A program made the translations under genes and the position numbers. Shown in pieces: positions 19,239 through 28,280 of a DNA stretch of 64,000 bases. Under the pieces are notes generated by a model. The model was not told the DNA's origin and made no database searches. It saw nothing but the letters and a program-made list of their open reading frames with translations. Every line of letters begins with the position of its first letter. The stretch's first letter is position 1. This stretch comes from Aureimonas frigidaquae (lineage in GTDB: Bacteria > Pseudomonadota > Alphaproteobacteria > Rhizobiales > Rhizobiaceae): the NCBI RefSeq assembly GCF_001463905.1, contig NZ_BBWR01000020.1:1-64000 (forward strand). Reading direction: 5' to 3'.

Positions 19239-21398
19239 ATGAGTGACGAAGAAGGCCGCGACGGCAAGCGGCGCGGCGGTGAACGTCGGCCCGGATCGAA
19301 TGGCGGTGCGCGCGGCGGCCGTGATGGCGGCGCTGGCCGCGACGGCGGCGATGCCAAGCGCGGCAAGCCCTTCAAGCCGCGGGCGGAAGGCACGGGCGGC
19401 GAGGGCAAGGACGCGCGGCGCTCCGGCCCCTTCAAGCCCCGCGCCCCTGGCGGCGACGGCCCGGCCACCCGCGAGGGCAAGCGCGAGGGCAAGCCGGATG
19501 GCTTCAAGCCGCGCAGCTTCGGCATGCGCTCCCATGCCGGGCGCGATGCCGATGGCGCGCCCAAGAAGCCCCGTTCCTACGGCCGCATCACGCCCGGCGA
19601 GGGCGATGCCGATGGCACACGTCCGCGTCCGCGCAGTTTTTCGGACCGACCGGGCGGCCGCTCGGAGGGTGGGCGCGATCGCCCGGGAGGACGTTCGGAG
19701 GGCGGGCGGGATCGCCCGACCCGCGGCGAGGGCACCGAGCGCGCGGCGCCCCGCCGCTCCGGCCCGCGTGACGGCGAGGGGAATGCCGATGGTGCGCGTC
19801 CGCGTGCGCGCAGTTTTTCGGACCGACCGGGCGGACGTTCGGAAGGCGGGCGCGATCGCCCGGGAGGACGTTCAGAGGGCGGGCGGGATCGCCCGGCCCG
19901 TGGCGAGGGCACGGAGCGCGCCGCACCGCGCCGCCCCGCGCCCGAGACAGAGACGATGCGCATCGCCAAGCGCCTGGCACGGGCGGGCATCGCCTCGCGC
20001 CGGGATGCCGAGGGCATGATCGCCGATGGGCGGGTCCGCCTGAACGGGCAGGTCCTGCAAAGCCCGGCCATCGACGTGGCCGCCGCCGATGTGATCGAGG
20101 TGGATGGCGTGCCGCTGCCGCCCATCGAGCGCACCCGCCTCTGGCTGTTCCACAAGCCGGCGGGCCTGGTGACCACCAACCGCGATCCGGAGGGACGGGC
20201 CACCGTCTTCGACCGGCTGCCGGAAGACATGCCGCGTGTCCTGACCGTCGGGCGGCTGGATATCAATACGGAAGGCCTGCTCCTCCTGACCAATGACGGA
20301 GGGCTGGCACGGACGCTGGAACTGCCTGCCACCGGCTGGCTGCGCCGCTACCGCGTGCGCGCCCATGGCGAGGTGAAGCAGGAAGACCTCGACGCGCTGC
20401 GTCAGGGCATCGCCATCGACGGTGTGTTCTACGGTGCCATCGAGGCCACGCTCGACCGCTCCCAAGGCTCGAATGTCTGGCTGACGGTCGGCCTGCGCGA
20501 AGGCAAGAACCGCGAGGTGAAGCGTATTCTCGGCCATCTCGGCCTGGACGTGAACCGCCTGATCCGCCTGTCCTTCGGCCCCTTCCAGCTCGGTGAACTG
20601 GCCGAGGGCGCGGTGATGGAGGTCAAGGGCCGCACCCTGCGCGACCAGCTCGGCGAGCGCCTGATCGAAGAGGCGGGCGCCAATTTCGATGCGCCGATCG
20701 TCAACCCCTTCTCCAACAAGCCTGTGCGCAGCGAGCGCAAGCCCGACGAGTCGTCCCGCGCCGCGCCGCGTGAGGAATGGATCCGGTCGGAGGGCGAGCG
20801 CGTGCGCCCCAATCGCAAGCGCGCCGACGCCGCCCATCGTGAAGAGACGCTGTCGCGGCTCGACACGTCACGCCCGGGCACCCGCGCAGGCGGGCGCTTC
20901 GCCGACAGGCAGGGCCGTGACGACAAGCGTGGCTTCGGCGACAGGCCGAGCCGCGAAGGCAGACCCAGCCGCGAAGACAGGCCGGGCCGCGACGACCGGC
21001 CGGCCGGCCGGCGCGAAGGGCGCGACGATGAACGGCGCGCGCCCGCGCGTGCCGGCGGCAAAGGGTTCGAACGGTCCGACGACAAGCCCGAGCGCAAGGC
21101 GCCGCGCCCCGGCGCCGGCGCACCGCGCCGCGCGGCCAATGTCTGGATGGCGCCCGGCGCACGTGCGGGCGGTCCGCGCAAGCGTTCGGAAAAGGATGGT
21201 GAGGGCGGCGAGCGCGGATATGGCCCGCGCTCCGACAGCCCACGCTCCGAGGGCCCCCGCAAGGACGGGTTCCGCAAGGATGGGCCCCGAAAGGATGGAC
21301 CACGAGGGGCGGGGCCGTCCCGGCCGCGACCGGACGGCGACAAGCCCCGCTCGGGCCCCCGCTCGGGCCCCCGCGGCCCGCGCAGCCCACGGGGCTGA
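19239..21398 (+). CDS. RsuA/RluB-family rRNA pseudouridine synthase with long disordered tails
   Basis: A 719-residue protein with three parts. Residues 1 to about 236 are Arg/Gly/Asp-rich and low complexity, including a 59-residue tandem repeat. The catalytic part follows: an S4 RNA-binding domain (RIAKRLARAGIASRRDAEGM, about 238-285) and a pseudouridine synthase domain with Asp341 in GRLDINTEGLLLL as the catalytic residue. Residues from about 480 to the end are again Arg/Asp/Gly/Pro-rich. It isomerises uridine in ribosomal RNA, with 23S U2605 (RluB) the most likely target. Typical bacterial enzymes are 240-300 residues, and E. coli RluB also has a basic tail, but tails totalling about 480 residues are extreme. 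rsmD follows after 9 bases. Confidence 0.88.
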   Translation: MSDEEGRDGKRRGGERRPGSNGGARGGRDGGAGRDGGDAKRGKPFKPRAEGTGGEGKDARRSGPFKPRAPGGDGPATREGKREGKPDGFKPRSFGMRSHAGRDADGAPKKPRSYGRITPGEGDADGTRPRPRSFSDRPGGRSEGGRDRPGGRSEGGRDRPTRGEGTERAAPRRSGPRDGEGNADGARPRARSFSDRPGGRSEGGRDRPGGRSEGGRDRPARGEGTERAAPRRPAPETETMRIAKRLARAGIASRRDAEGMIADGRVRLNGQVLQSPAIDVAAADVIEVDGVPLPPIERTRLWLFHKPAGLVTTNRDPEGRATVFDRLPEDMPRVLTVGRLDINTEGLLLLTNDGGLARTLELPATGWLRRYRVRAHGEVKQEDLDALRQGIAIDGVFYGAIEATLDRSQGSNVWLTVGLREGKNREVKRILGHLGLDVNRLIRLSFGPFQLGELAEGAVMEVKGRTLRDQLGERLIEEAGANFDAPIVNPFSNKPVRSERKPDESSRAAPREEWIRSEGERVRPNRKRADAAHREETLSRLDTSRPGTRAGGRFADRQGRDDKRGFGDRPSREGRPSREDRPGRDDRPAGRREGRDDERRAPARAGGKGFERSDDKPERKAPRPGAGAPRRAANVWMAPGARAGGPRKRSEKDGEGGERGYGPRSDSPRSEGPRKDGFRKDGPRKDGPRGAGPSRPRPDGDKPRSGPRSGPRGPRSPRG
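19596..19934 (+). repeat. 177-bp coding tandem repeat inside the pseudouridine synthase gene
   Basis: Two in-frame units, 19596-19772 and 19773-19934, encode near-identical 59- and 54-residue segments beginning GEG[DN]ADG and ending GTERAAPRR. Each unit itself holds two copies of an 11-residue RPGGRSEGGRD element. The copies match closely at DNA level, which points to a recent duplication. Confidence 0.9.
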
Positions 21399-21407
21399 CG
21401 GCGCGCC

Positions 21408-21968
21408 ATGTTGCGCATCGTCGCAGGGGAGTTTCGCGGCCGCGCGCTGGCGGGGCCGAAGACGGACACGATCCGCCCGACATCGGAGCGGCATCGCGGC
21501 AGCCTGTTCGACATACTCGACCACGGGATCGGCTTCGATCTGTCGGATGGCCGCGTTCTCGACCTGTTTTCCGGCACCGGCGCGCTCGGGCTCGAGGCAC
21601 TTTCGCGCGGGGCGCGCTACTGCCTCTTCGTGGAGGAGGGTGTCGAAGGCCGGGGGCTGCTGCGCACCAATATCGAGGCGCTGGGGCTGACCGGCCGGAC
21701 CCGCGTCTTCCGGCGCGATGCCACGCGTCTCGGCCCCGCCGGCACGGTCGAGCCCTTCGACATCGTCTTCGCCGACCCGCCCTATGGCCGGCGCCTGGGA
21801 GAGGCGGCGCTGGCCGCGGCCCGTGACGGTGGCTGGCTGAAGCCCGGCGCATTGGCGGTGCTGGAGGAGGGGCGCGGCGCGCCCTTCGATGAAGTGGCCG
21901 GCTTTCGCACGGTCGACGAGCGGGACATGGGCGCTAGCGTCCTGCGCTTTCTGCGCCTGGAGGACTGA
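21408..21968 (+). CDS. rsmD: 16S rRNA (guanine(966)-N(2))-methyltransferase
   Basis: A 186-residue SAM-dependent methyltransferase of 16S rRNA G966. The SAM site is VLDLFSGTGALGLEALSRGA and the catalytic motif is FADPPYGRRL. The opening LRIVAGEFRGRALAGP and the RPTSERHRGSLFDIL stretch are typical of RsmD. It lies 9 bases after the pseudouridine synthase gene, so two rRNA-modification genes are probably co-transcribed. Confidence 0.93.
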   Translation: MLRIVAGEFRGRALAGPKTDTIRPTSERHRGSLFDILDHGIGFDLSDGRVLDLFSGTGALGLEALSRGARYCLFVEEGVEGRGLLRTNIEALGLTGRTRVFRRDATRLGPAGTVEPFDIVFADPPYGRRLGEAALAAARDGGWLKPGALAVLEEGRGAPFDEVAGFRTVDERDMGASVLRFLRLED

Positions 21969-21972
21969 CGAT

Positions 21973-22040
21973 ACCGCCTGACGGGAGGGCCAGCCTGACA
22001 AGACGGCCCGCCTTACGAGACGGCCAGCCTTACGAGACGG
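21973..22040. repeat. Four tandem 17-bp units between rsmD and the first M16 peptidase gene
   Basis: Units at 21990-22006, 22007-22023 and 22024-22040 follow CC[AC]GCCT[GT]AC[AG]AGACGG. A degenerate fourth at 21973-21989 matches at about 13 of 17 positions. The array starts 4 bases after the rsmD stop. It shows no internal dyad. Confidence 0.8.
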
Positions 22041-22124
22041 TAAGTTGCGTGGCGTCCGGGGATTGGACATATCTCACGCTTGATCGTGACCCGCACGCAG
22101 AGCTTCTCGGAGAAGAGATACACG

Positions 22125-23603
22125 ATGACCGTTGCCTCCAGACTGCCAGCCATCGCCATGGCGGCGTTCCTCGTGCCGGCATGGCTGCCCCCGGCAGCGG
22201 CCCTGGCGCAGACCACCGCCAGCGTGGAAACGGACGCCGCCGCGCAGAAGGCCGAGGCCCTGCGCCCGGATATCGAAAGCTTCACGCTCGACAACGGTTT
22301 GCAGGTGGTGGTCATCCCCGATCATCGCGCGCCGGTCGTCACGCAGATGGTCTGGTACAAAATCGGCTCGGCCGACGAGCCGCGCGGCGTGTCGGGCATT
22401 GCGCATTTCCTGGAACACCTGATGTTCAAGGGCACCAAGACCCATCCGGCCGGCGACTTCTCGGCCGCCGTCTCCGATATCGGCGGAGAGGAGAACGCCT
22501 TCACCTCCTACGACTACACGGCCTTCTTCCAGCAGGTGCCCGTGTCGGCGCTCGGCCAGATGATGGCCTTCGAGGCGGACCGCATGACGAACCTCGTCCT
22601 CGACGACGCGGCCGTCCTGCCGGAGCGGGACGTCATCCTGGAGGAGCGCCGCATGCGGGTCGACAACGATCCCGGCGCGCAGCTCGCCGAGGCCATGGGC
22701 GCGACGCTTTTCGTCAACAGCCCCTACGGCACGCCGATCATCGGCTGGGAAGAGGAGATGGAGCAACTTTCCCGCCAGGATGCCATCGCCTTCTATGACC
22801 AGTATTACACGCCCAACAATGCGACCCTCATCGTGGCCGGCGACGTGACGCTGGATCAGGTCCGCACGCTGGCAGAGGACACGTTCGGCAAGGTCGCGCG
22901 GCGCGCTGAACCCGGTGAGCGCAACCGCCCGCGTGAGCCCAAGGCGCTGACGGAGCGCACGGTGACGCTGCGCGATGCGCGCGTCACCCAGCCGAGCGTC
23001 CAGACCGCCTATGTCGTGCCGTCCGAGCGGCTGGCAGAGGGGCACCAGTCCGAGGCGCTGGATATACTGGCGGACGTGCTGGGTGGCGGCAGCACCAGCC
23101 GCCTGTACCGCGCATTGGTGGTCGAGAACCCGATCGCCGCCGGCGTCGGCGCCTATTACCAGGGCGATTCGCTCATGGAAGGCCAGTTCATCACCTACGG
23201 GACACCGCGTGGCGATGCCACGGTGGAACAGGTCGAAGCCGCCATCGACGCGCAGCTCGCCGCCATCGTGAAGGATGGGATCACGGAAGACGAGCTTGCC
23301 GCGGCCAAGAACCGCGTGCGCAACGCGCTCATCTACCAGCGTGACAGCCAGACCTCGCTGGCCCGCCGCTACGGCGTCGCCCTGTCGACGGGACGGACCA
23401 TCGAGGATGTGGAAGCCTGGCCAGAGAGGATCGAGGCCGTGACGGTGGACGATGTGCGCCAGGTGGCGCGGGACTATCTGGACGGAACCGGACGGGTGAT
23501 CGGCTATCTCCTGCCGGCCGGAGACGATCCGGCCACTGCCAGCGGCACCGGCGCGGGCGAAGCGGCCCCGGCCATGCCGGCCAAGACCGACGTGGAGGGT
23601 TGA
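22125..23603 (+). CDS. M16 family zinc metallopeptidase, catalytic partner
   Basis: A 492-residue exported peptidase with a signal peptide of about 27 residues ending AAALAQ. The inverted zinc motif HxxEH is in HFLEHLMFKGT, with the downstream Glu ligand within the EADRMTN...PERDVILEERR helix. Two M16 half-domains are recognisable, joined around residue 240. Related bacterial proteins act in the periplasm as heterodimers with an inactive M16 partner, and the next gene, 3 bases on, is just such a protein. The start at 22125 follows GGAGAAG and gives a proper signal peptide. Substrates are not known. Confidence 0.9.
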   Translation: MTVASRLPAIAMAAFLVPAWLPPAAALAQTTASVETDAAAQKAEALRPDIESFTLDNGLQVVVIPDHRAPVVTQMVWYKIGSADEPRGVSGIAHFLEHLMFKGTKTHPAGDFSAAVSDIGGEENAFTSYDYTAFFQQVPVSALGQMMAFEADRMTNLVLDDAAVLPERDVILEERRMRVDNDPGAQLAEAMGATLFVNSPYGTPIIGWEEEMEQLSRQDAIAFYDQYYTPNNATLIVAGDVTLDQVRTLAEDTFGKVARRAEPGERNRPREPKALTERTVTLRDARVTQPSVQTAYVVPSERLAEGHQSEALDILADVLGGGSTSRLYRALVVENPIAAGVGAYYQGDSLMEGQFITYGTPRGDATVEQVEAAIDAQLAAIVKDGITEDELAAAKNRVRNALIYQRDSQTSLARRYGVALSTGRTIEDVEAWPERIEAVTVDDVRQVARDYLDGTGRVIGYLLPAGDDPATASGTGAGEAAPAMPAKTDVEG

Positions 23604-23606
23604 AGC

Positions 23607-24935
23607 ATGACCGGTTTTCGACGTGAGTTCATGCGGGGCGGCCTGGCGCTCCTGACCCTGTGCGGCGGCCTTGCCTGCGCGGCGCCCGCTGCCGCCATCG
23701 AGATCCAGGAGGTCACCAGCCCCGGCGGCATCCACGCGCTCCTGGTCGAGGATTATACCAATCCGCTGATCGCTATGCGCTTCGCCTTCAAGGGCGCCGG
23801 CACGACGGCCGACCCGCAGGGCCGCGAGGGAACGGTGAATCTTCTGTCCGGGCTTCTGGACGAGGGTGCCGGCGACATCGAGAGCGAGGCGTTCCAGGCC
23901 AAGCTGGACGAGTTCGGCGTCAGCCTGTCCTTCAGCGCGACCTATGACAATTTCAGCGGCAATTTCCGCACCATCGTGGAACATTCGGACGTCGCCTTCG
24001 ATCTCCTGCGGCTCGCCCTTAACGAACCGCGCTTCGACCCCGAGCCGGTGGATCGCATCCGCGGCCAGATCGAAACCGGCATCATCGCCAACCGCAACGA
24101 TCCCGGCACGCTGGCGGGCGAAGCCTTCCGGCAGACCGTCTTCCCGAACCATCCCTATGCGCGCTCGCAGGAGGGATCGGTCGAAAGCCTTCGGGCCGTC
24201 ACGGTGGAGGATCTGCGCCACCACCGCGATACCGCCTTCGGGCGCGACAATCTGGTGATCGGCGTCGTCGGCGCCATCGACGCCGAGGAACTCGGCAAGC
24301 GGCTGGATGCGGTCTTCGGTCCGCTCCGCGAAAAGGCAGAGCTCGTGGCCGTGCCCGATGTGACGCCCGTGACGGGCGCCCGCGACCATGTCGAGCTGGC
24401 CGTGCCGCAGACGACGATCCAGTTCGCCCTGCCGGGCATTGCCCGCGACGATCCGGAATTCTTCGCGGCCTATCTGATGAATCACATACTGGGCGGCGGC
24501 ACCTTCTCATCGCGCCTCTATGAAGAGGTCCGCGAAAAGCGGGGCCTTGCCTATGGCGTCGGCTCCTACCTCGTGGATTACGACCATGCCTCCTTCCTGG
24601 CGGCGTCGACCGCCACGCGGGCGGACCGCGCGGATGAAAGCGTGTCGGTGATCCGCGAGCAGATGGCGCGCCTGGCCAAGGACGGCACCGATGCAGAGGA
24701 ACTGGCCAAGGCCAAGGCCTATGTGAAGGGCGCCTATGCGGTGCAGAACCTGTCATCCTCGCTTTCGATCGCCTCGACGCTGGTGGGAATCCAGCTCGAC
24801 GGGCTTGGCATCGACTATATCGACAAGCGCGAGGCGCTGATCGACGCCGTCAGCGCAGAGGACGTGAAGGCCATGGCGCAGAAGCTCCTCGATGTGGACC
24901 CGACCATCATCACGGTCGGCCAGGGAGAGGGCTGA
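23607..24935 (+). CDS. M16 family peptidase-like protein, inactive partner
   Basis: A 442-residue exported M16 homologue with a signal peptide ending around CAAPAAA. The position of the HxxEH zinc motif is occupied by non-ligand residues (GREGTVNLLSGLLDEGA), so it cannot bind zinc in the usual way. The C-terminal half keeps the substrate-binding R/Y pair in SSRLYEEVREKRGLAYGVGSY, as non-catalytic M16 subunits do. It most likely forms a heterodimer with the product of the gene immediately upstream. Confidence 0.88.
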   Translation: MTGFRREFMRGGLALLTLCGGLACAAPAAAIEIQEVTSPGGIHALLVEDYTNPLIAMRFAFKGAGTTADPQGREGTVNLLSGLLDEGAGDIESEAFQAKLDEFGVSLSFSATYDNFSGNFRTIVEHSDVAFDLLRLALNEPRFDPEPVDRIRGQIETGIIANRNDPGTLAGEAFRQTVFPNHPYARSQEGSVESLRAVTVEDLRHHRDTAFGRDNLVIGVVGAIDAEELGKRLDAVFGPLREKAELVAVPDVTPVTGARDHVELAVPQTTIQFALPGIARDDPEFFAAYLMNHILGGGTFSSRLYEEVREKRGLAYGVGSYLVDYDHASFLAASTATRADRADESVSVIREQMARLAKDGTDAEELAKAKAYVKGAYAVQNLSSSLSIASTLVGIQLDGLGIDYIDKREALIDAVSAEDVKAMAQKLLDVDPTIITVGQGEG

Positions 24936-24945
24936 GGGCCCGCGC

Positions 24946-25872
24946 ATGGACGAAGCCGTAGCGCCCATCGTCGAGGACGCGGCGGCGCCGCGGGCCGGGC
25001 GTCCGCGCATCGGCGTGGCGCTCGGCGGCGGCGGCGCGCGGGGGCTTGCCCACATCCACGCGCTGCATGCCTTCGACGATCTGGGGATCAAGCCCGATCG
25101 CATCGCCGGAACCTCCATCGGGGCGCTGATCGGCGCCGCCTATGCATCGGGCCTGTCGGCCAGTGTGATCGAAGAGTTCATGCTGGACATGCTGGGCAAC
25201 AAACGCCTGGTGGCAGGAAGGCTGTGGAGCACGCGGCCGAGCAGCTTTTCGCAGTTCCTGGCCGATGGTGGCTTCCGGCTCGGCCAGCTCAATGCCGAAC
25301 GGGTCGTGGGCGCCTTCCTGCCGCTGGAGATGCCGGCCCGCTTCGAGGAACTCTCCATCCCTCTGACCGTCACCGCGACGGATTTCTATGCCGGCCGCGT
25401 CATGGCGCTGGAGAGCGGCGATCTTCTCAGCGCCGTGGCCGCCTCCGCAGCGCTGCCGGCGATCTTCCGTCCGGTGCGCCGGGAGGGACTCGTCCTGATC
25501 GATGGCGGCATTTGCGATCCCCTGCCGTTCGACATGCTGACCGGGCGGGTCGATCTGAACATCGCCGTGGATGTGACGGGCGGGCCGATGGCGACGTCCA
25601 ACGCCCTGCCGACACCCACCGAGGCGATGTTCGGCGCTTCGCAACTGATGATGCACGCCATCATCCAGGCCAAGCTGACCTGTACCCCGCCGGACCTGGT
25701 GCTGGCGCCGCCGGTCAGCCGGTACCGCGTCCTGGATTTCCTGCGCGTGCGCACCATCCTGGCCGAGACCGCCGGCCTGCGCGAGGAAATGAAGCGCAAG
25801 ATCGGCGCCTTGTGCGAGTTGCACGATTACCGGATCGATGGTGAAAACGCCTCCACACCCATCGAGGGATAG
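24946..25872 (+). CDS. Patatin-like phospholipase
   Basis: A 308-residue serine lipid acyl hydrolase with a Ser-Asp dyad. The oxyanion loop is GGGGARG at residues 27-33, the nucleophile is Ser57 in GTSIG, and the catalytic Asp is Asp186 in LIDGGICDP. It resembles bacterial RssA/NTE-type proteins. There is no clear signal peptide, so it is probably cytoplasmic or membrane-associated. The start at 24946, 10 bases after the M16 stop, suggests the same transcript. The lipid substrate is unknown. Confidence 0.87.
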   Translation: MDEAVAPIVEDAAAPRAGRPRIGVALGGGGARGLAHIHALHAFDDLGIKPDRIAGTSIGALIGAAYASGLSASVIEEFMLDMLGNKRLVAGRLWSTRPSSFSQFLADGGFRLGQLNAERVVGAFLPLEMPARFEELSIPLTVTATDFYAGRVMALESGDLLSAVAASAALPAIFRPVRREGLVLIDGGICDPLPFDMLTGRVDLNIAVDVTGGPMATSNALPTPTEAMFGASQLMMHAIIQAKLTCTPPDLVLAPPVSRYRVLDFLRVRTILAETAGLREEMKRKIGALCELHDYRIDGENASTPIEG

Positions 25873-25883
25873 GAGAATCGTCC

Positions 25884-26864
25884 ATGGCCAGGATCGCACT
25901 CGTGACCACGGGGGGCACCATCGCCTCCCGCGCTGCCATTGGCGGCGATGTGACCGCAGAGGTCGGCGGCCATGCGCTGGCGCAGTCGCTCGGGGCCCGT
26001 CTGCCAGCGGGCCTGGAGCTGACGGTCGATGATTATCTGCGCGTCAACAGTTCCAGCCTGGATCTCGACATGGCCTTCGCCATGGCCCGGCGCATCGCCG
26101 ACCATGCCGCCCGGGCCGATTGCGACGGCGTGGTCGTGACGCACGGAACCGATTCCATGGAGGAGAGCGCCTTTTTGGCGGATCTCGTCGTTCCCGGTGA
26201 TACGCCTGTCGTCTTTACCGGCGCGCAGCGCAGCGCCGAGGACGCCGATGGGGACGGGCCGCGCAACCTGGCCTCCGCCTGCCGGCTGGCGGCCGCGCCG
26301 CAGGCGCGGGGCCTCGGGACCATGATCCTGTTCGAGGACGACTTCCACGTCGCCCGCGACGTGACCAAGACGCATGCATCGCGCACCGATACGTTCCGTT
26401 CGGGCGAGCATGGCAAGCTGGGTGAGGTGGATGGCGACGTCGTGACCGTCCACCGCCGCCCCACCTTGCGGGCGCACATTCCTACGGAGCGGATCGAAAC
26501 GCGGGTCGGCCTGTTCAAATCCGCGCTCGGGCTGAACGGCGACTATATCCGCTTCTGCGTCGAGCGCGGGGCCCGTGCCGTCGTGGTGGAGGGCTTCGGC
26601 CGGGGCAATGCGCATCCGGACGTCACCGCCGCGATTGAGGACGCGGTCACGGCGGGAACGCAGGTGATCATGTGCACGCGGTGCCCGGAAGGCAGGGTCA
26701 AGCCCGTCTACGGCAATGGCGGCGGCCGTGACATCGAACGCGCCGGCGCCATCTTTGCGGGCGATCTGAGCGGCGTGAAGGCCCGGATCCTGGCGGCGGT
26801 CTGTCTTGGAGCGCCCGATGGCGCGGCGCGCCTGCGGGAGCGTTTCGCGCAAATGGCGGGCTGA
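25884..26864 (+). CDS. L-asparaginase family amidohydrolase
   Basis: A 326-residue enzyme of the bacterial asparaginase fold that hydrolyses asparagine, and perhaps glutamine, to the acid plus ammonia. The first catalytic threonine is Thr12 in VTTGGTIAS; the second motif is THGTDSMEES with Thr89 and Asp90. There is no signal peptide, which points to a cytoplasmic enzyme. GAQRSAEDADGDGPRN corresponds to the family's GAMRP loop with changes, so side-chain preference may differ. It follows the patatin gene by 11 bases. Confidence 0.88.
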   Translation: MARIALVTTGGTIASRAAIGGDVTAEVGGHALAQSLGARLPAGLELTVDDYLRVNSSSLDLDMAFAMARRIADHAARADCDGVVVTHGTDSMEESAFLADLVVPGDTPVVFTGAQRSAEDADGDGPRNLASACRLAAAPQARGLGTMILFEDDFHVARDVTKTHASRTDTFRSGEHGKLGEVDGDVVTVHRRPTLRAHIPTERIETRVGLFKSALGLNGDYIRFCVERGARAVVVEGFGRGNAHPDVTAAIEDAVTAGTQVIMCTRCPEGRVKPVYGNGGGRDIERAGAIFAGDLSGVKARILAAVCLGAPDGAARLRERFAQMAG

Positions 26865-26867
26865 GCG

Positions 26868-27911
26868 TCAGCGCGCGGCCGTCTCTTCCAGAAAGCGCAT
26901 CAGCCCGGTTTCCTCCCGCGTCAGGCCCGTCCGGCTGCGCCCTTTCAGGAGATCGAAGTCGAGGCGGCCTTCCTCGAAGGCAAGGACAATGTCCGGATGC
27001 ACGTAGGAGGTGCGCGCCACGGCCGGCGTGTTGCGCAACACGTCGCTGACGGCGCGCATGGCCCGGGCCACCGCGCGGCGGCGCTTGGCTTGCGTATCCG
27101 CAACCGGGCCTTCCACATCGATCAGATGGCGCAGCGCCTCGGCCGAGCCGCGGAACGTGCGGAAGTCCTTGGCCGAAATGCGTGCATGGCCCGATTCGTG
27201 GAGATAGGCGTTCAGGCGGTTGGCGGTCAGGATGTGGCTCGTGCGGTCCTTGTCCTTGAAGCGGAACAGGCGTTTGCCGTTGCCCTTGCGGATGCGGGTC
27301 AGGCTGTTGATCAACCGCCTGTCCTTCACCTCGATCCGGTGCTCCTTGCGGGATTTTCCCACGAAGCTCAGGACTGCGCCCTGCCGGCCGATCCGCAAGT
27401 TCCCCTTGTCGAGCGAGGCGACGCCACGCCCGCCATCCTGTGCGTATTTTTCGTGGCCCGGCCGCATGGCGGAAATATCGATCAACCGCGCCGCGGCAGC
27501 GGCCGTCATCCGCTCGTCCTGCTCGGAGCGCCGCATGTCCAGGTCGATCCGGCGGCGCAGCCGGGGCAGGACACGGCCGAAGCGCAGGAGCCGTTCCGTC
27601 TTGACCGCGTTGCGCACATTCACCCAGCGGTCGTGATAGCGGTATTGGAGCCGGCCCTTCTCGTCGCGCCCGGTTGCCTGGATATGGCCGTTCTCGTCCA
27701 CGCAGATGCGCACGTCCTTCCAGGCCGGTGGCAGGACGAGCTGCCGGATACGCTCCTTCAGGCGACGGTCGGTGACCTTGTCGCCATTGGCGAAGCAGAC
27801 CTTGTGCCCGCGCCCGTGCGGCCGCCGCTCCAGGGTGAAGTCGGCAGGGTCGACCATGGCGAGGCCGAGCGACGTGGCATGGAATTCGAGGCGTTTGGCG
27901 ATGTGCTGCAT
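26868..27911 (-). CDS. DNA topoisomerase IB
   Basis: A 347-residue poxvirus/Deinococcus-type topoisomerase that relaxes supercoils through a 3'-phosphotyrosyl intermediate. Catalytic residues can be placed: Arg in the SAMRPGHEKYA stretch, Lys in FVGKSRKEH, Arg and a basic cluster in AKDFRTFRGS, and Tyr303 in ARTSYVHPDIV. The N-terminal domain carries the GRGHKVCFANG stretch and YHDRW. The start at 27911 is preferred because residues upstream are Pro/Gly-rich noise. It is convergent with the asparaginase gene (3 bases apart) and divergent from the DUF2945 gene. Confidence 0.9.
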   Translation of the reverse strand: MQHIAKRLEFHATSLGLAMVDPADFTLERRPHGRGHKVCFANGDKVTDRRLKERIRQLVLPPAWKDVRICVDENGHIQATGRDEKGRLQYRYHDRWVNVRNAVKTERLLRFGRVLPRLRRRIDLDMRRSEQDERMTAAAAARLIDISAMRPGHEKYAQDGGRGVASLDKGNLRIGRQGAVLSFVGKSRKEHRIEVKDRRLINSLTRIRKGNGKRLFRFKDKDRTSHILTANRLNAYLHESGHARISAKDFRTFRGSAEALRHLIDVEGPVADTQAKRRRAVARAMRAVSDVLRNTPAVARTSYVHPDIVLAFEEGRLDFDLLKGRSRTGLTREETGLMRFLEETAAR

Positions 27912-28033
27912 GGGGACAGACCTATGGAGCCCATCAACGCCGCTGCGGGGCCCAGGTTCCTGACAGCCGTTCGGCGGAACAGGATGCCCCGGCCGGCATT
28001 GTGGCTGCAACGAACGAGCGGAGAAATGTCACC

Positions 28034-28243
28034 ATGTTTCGCAAAGGGCAGAAGGTATCGTGGTCGTGGGGAAACGGCACGGCGCACGGCAAGGTCGAGG
28101 AACGCTTCACCGACAAGGTGACGCGCAAGATCAAGGGCAAGTCCATCACCCGCAAGGCAGACGGCGACAATCCCGCCTACCTCGTCCGGCAGGAGGATGG
28201 CGACCGCGCCCTGAAAAGCGAATCCGAACTCTCACGTGGCTGA
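28034..28243 (+). CDS. DUF2945 (Tudor-like) small protein
   Basis: A 69-residue protein beginning MFRKGQKVSWSWGNGTAHGKV, with ERFTDKVTRKIKGKSITRKADGDNPAYLVRQEDG. This is the DUF2945, or hypervirulence-associated Tudor-like, pattern: a small beta-barrel of unknown function. Divergence from topoisomerase IB over 122 bases suggests a shared control region but not necessarily a shared role. The start at 28034 fits the family better than one 11 codons upstream. Confidence 0.82.
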   Translation: MFRKGQKVSWSWGNGTAHGKVEERFTDKVTRKIKGKSITRKADGDNPAYLVRQEDGDRALKSESELSRG

Positions 28244-28280
28244 CGCTGGGTGGGTTGATGGAACCGGCGCAATTGGTACA

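Noticed and set aside
22074-24485. An 803-codon minus-strand frame opposite the M16 pair
   Set aside because: Antisense shadow spanning two real genes; no signal peptide, motif or ribosome-binding sequence.
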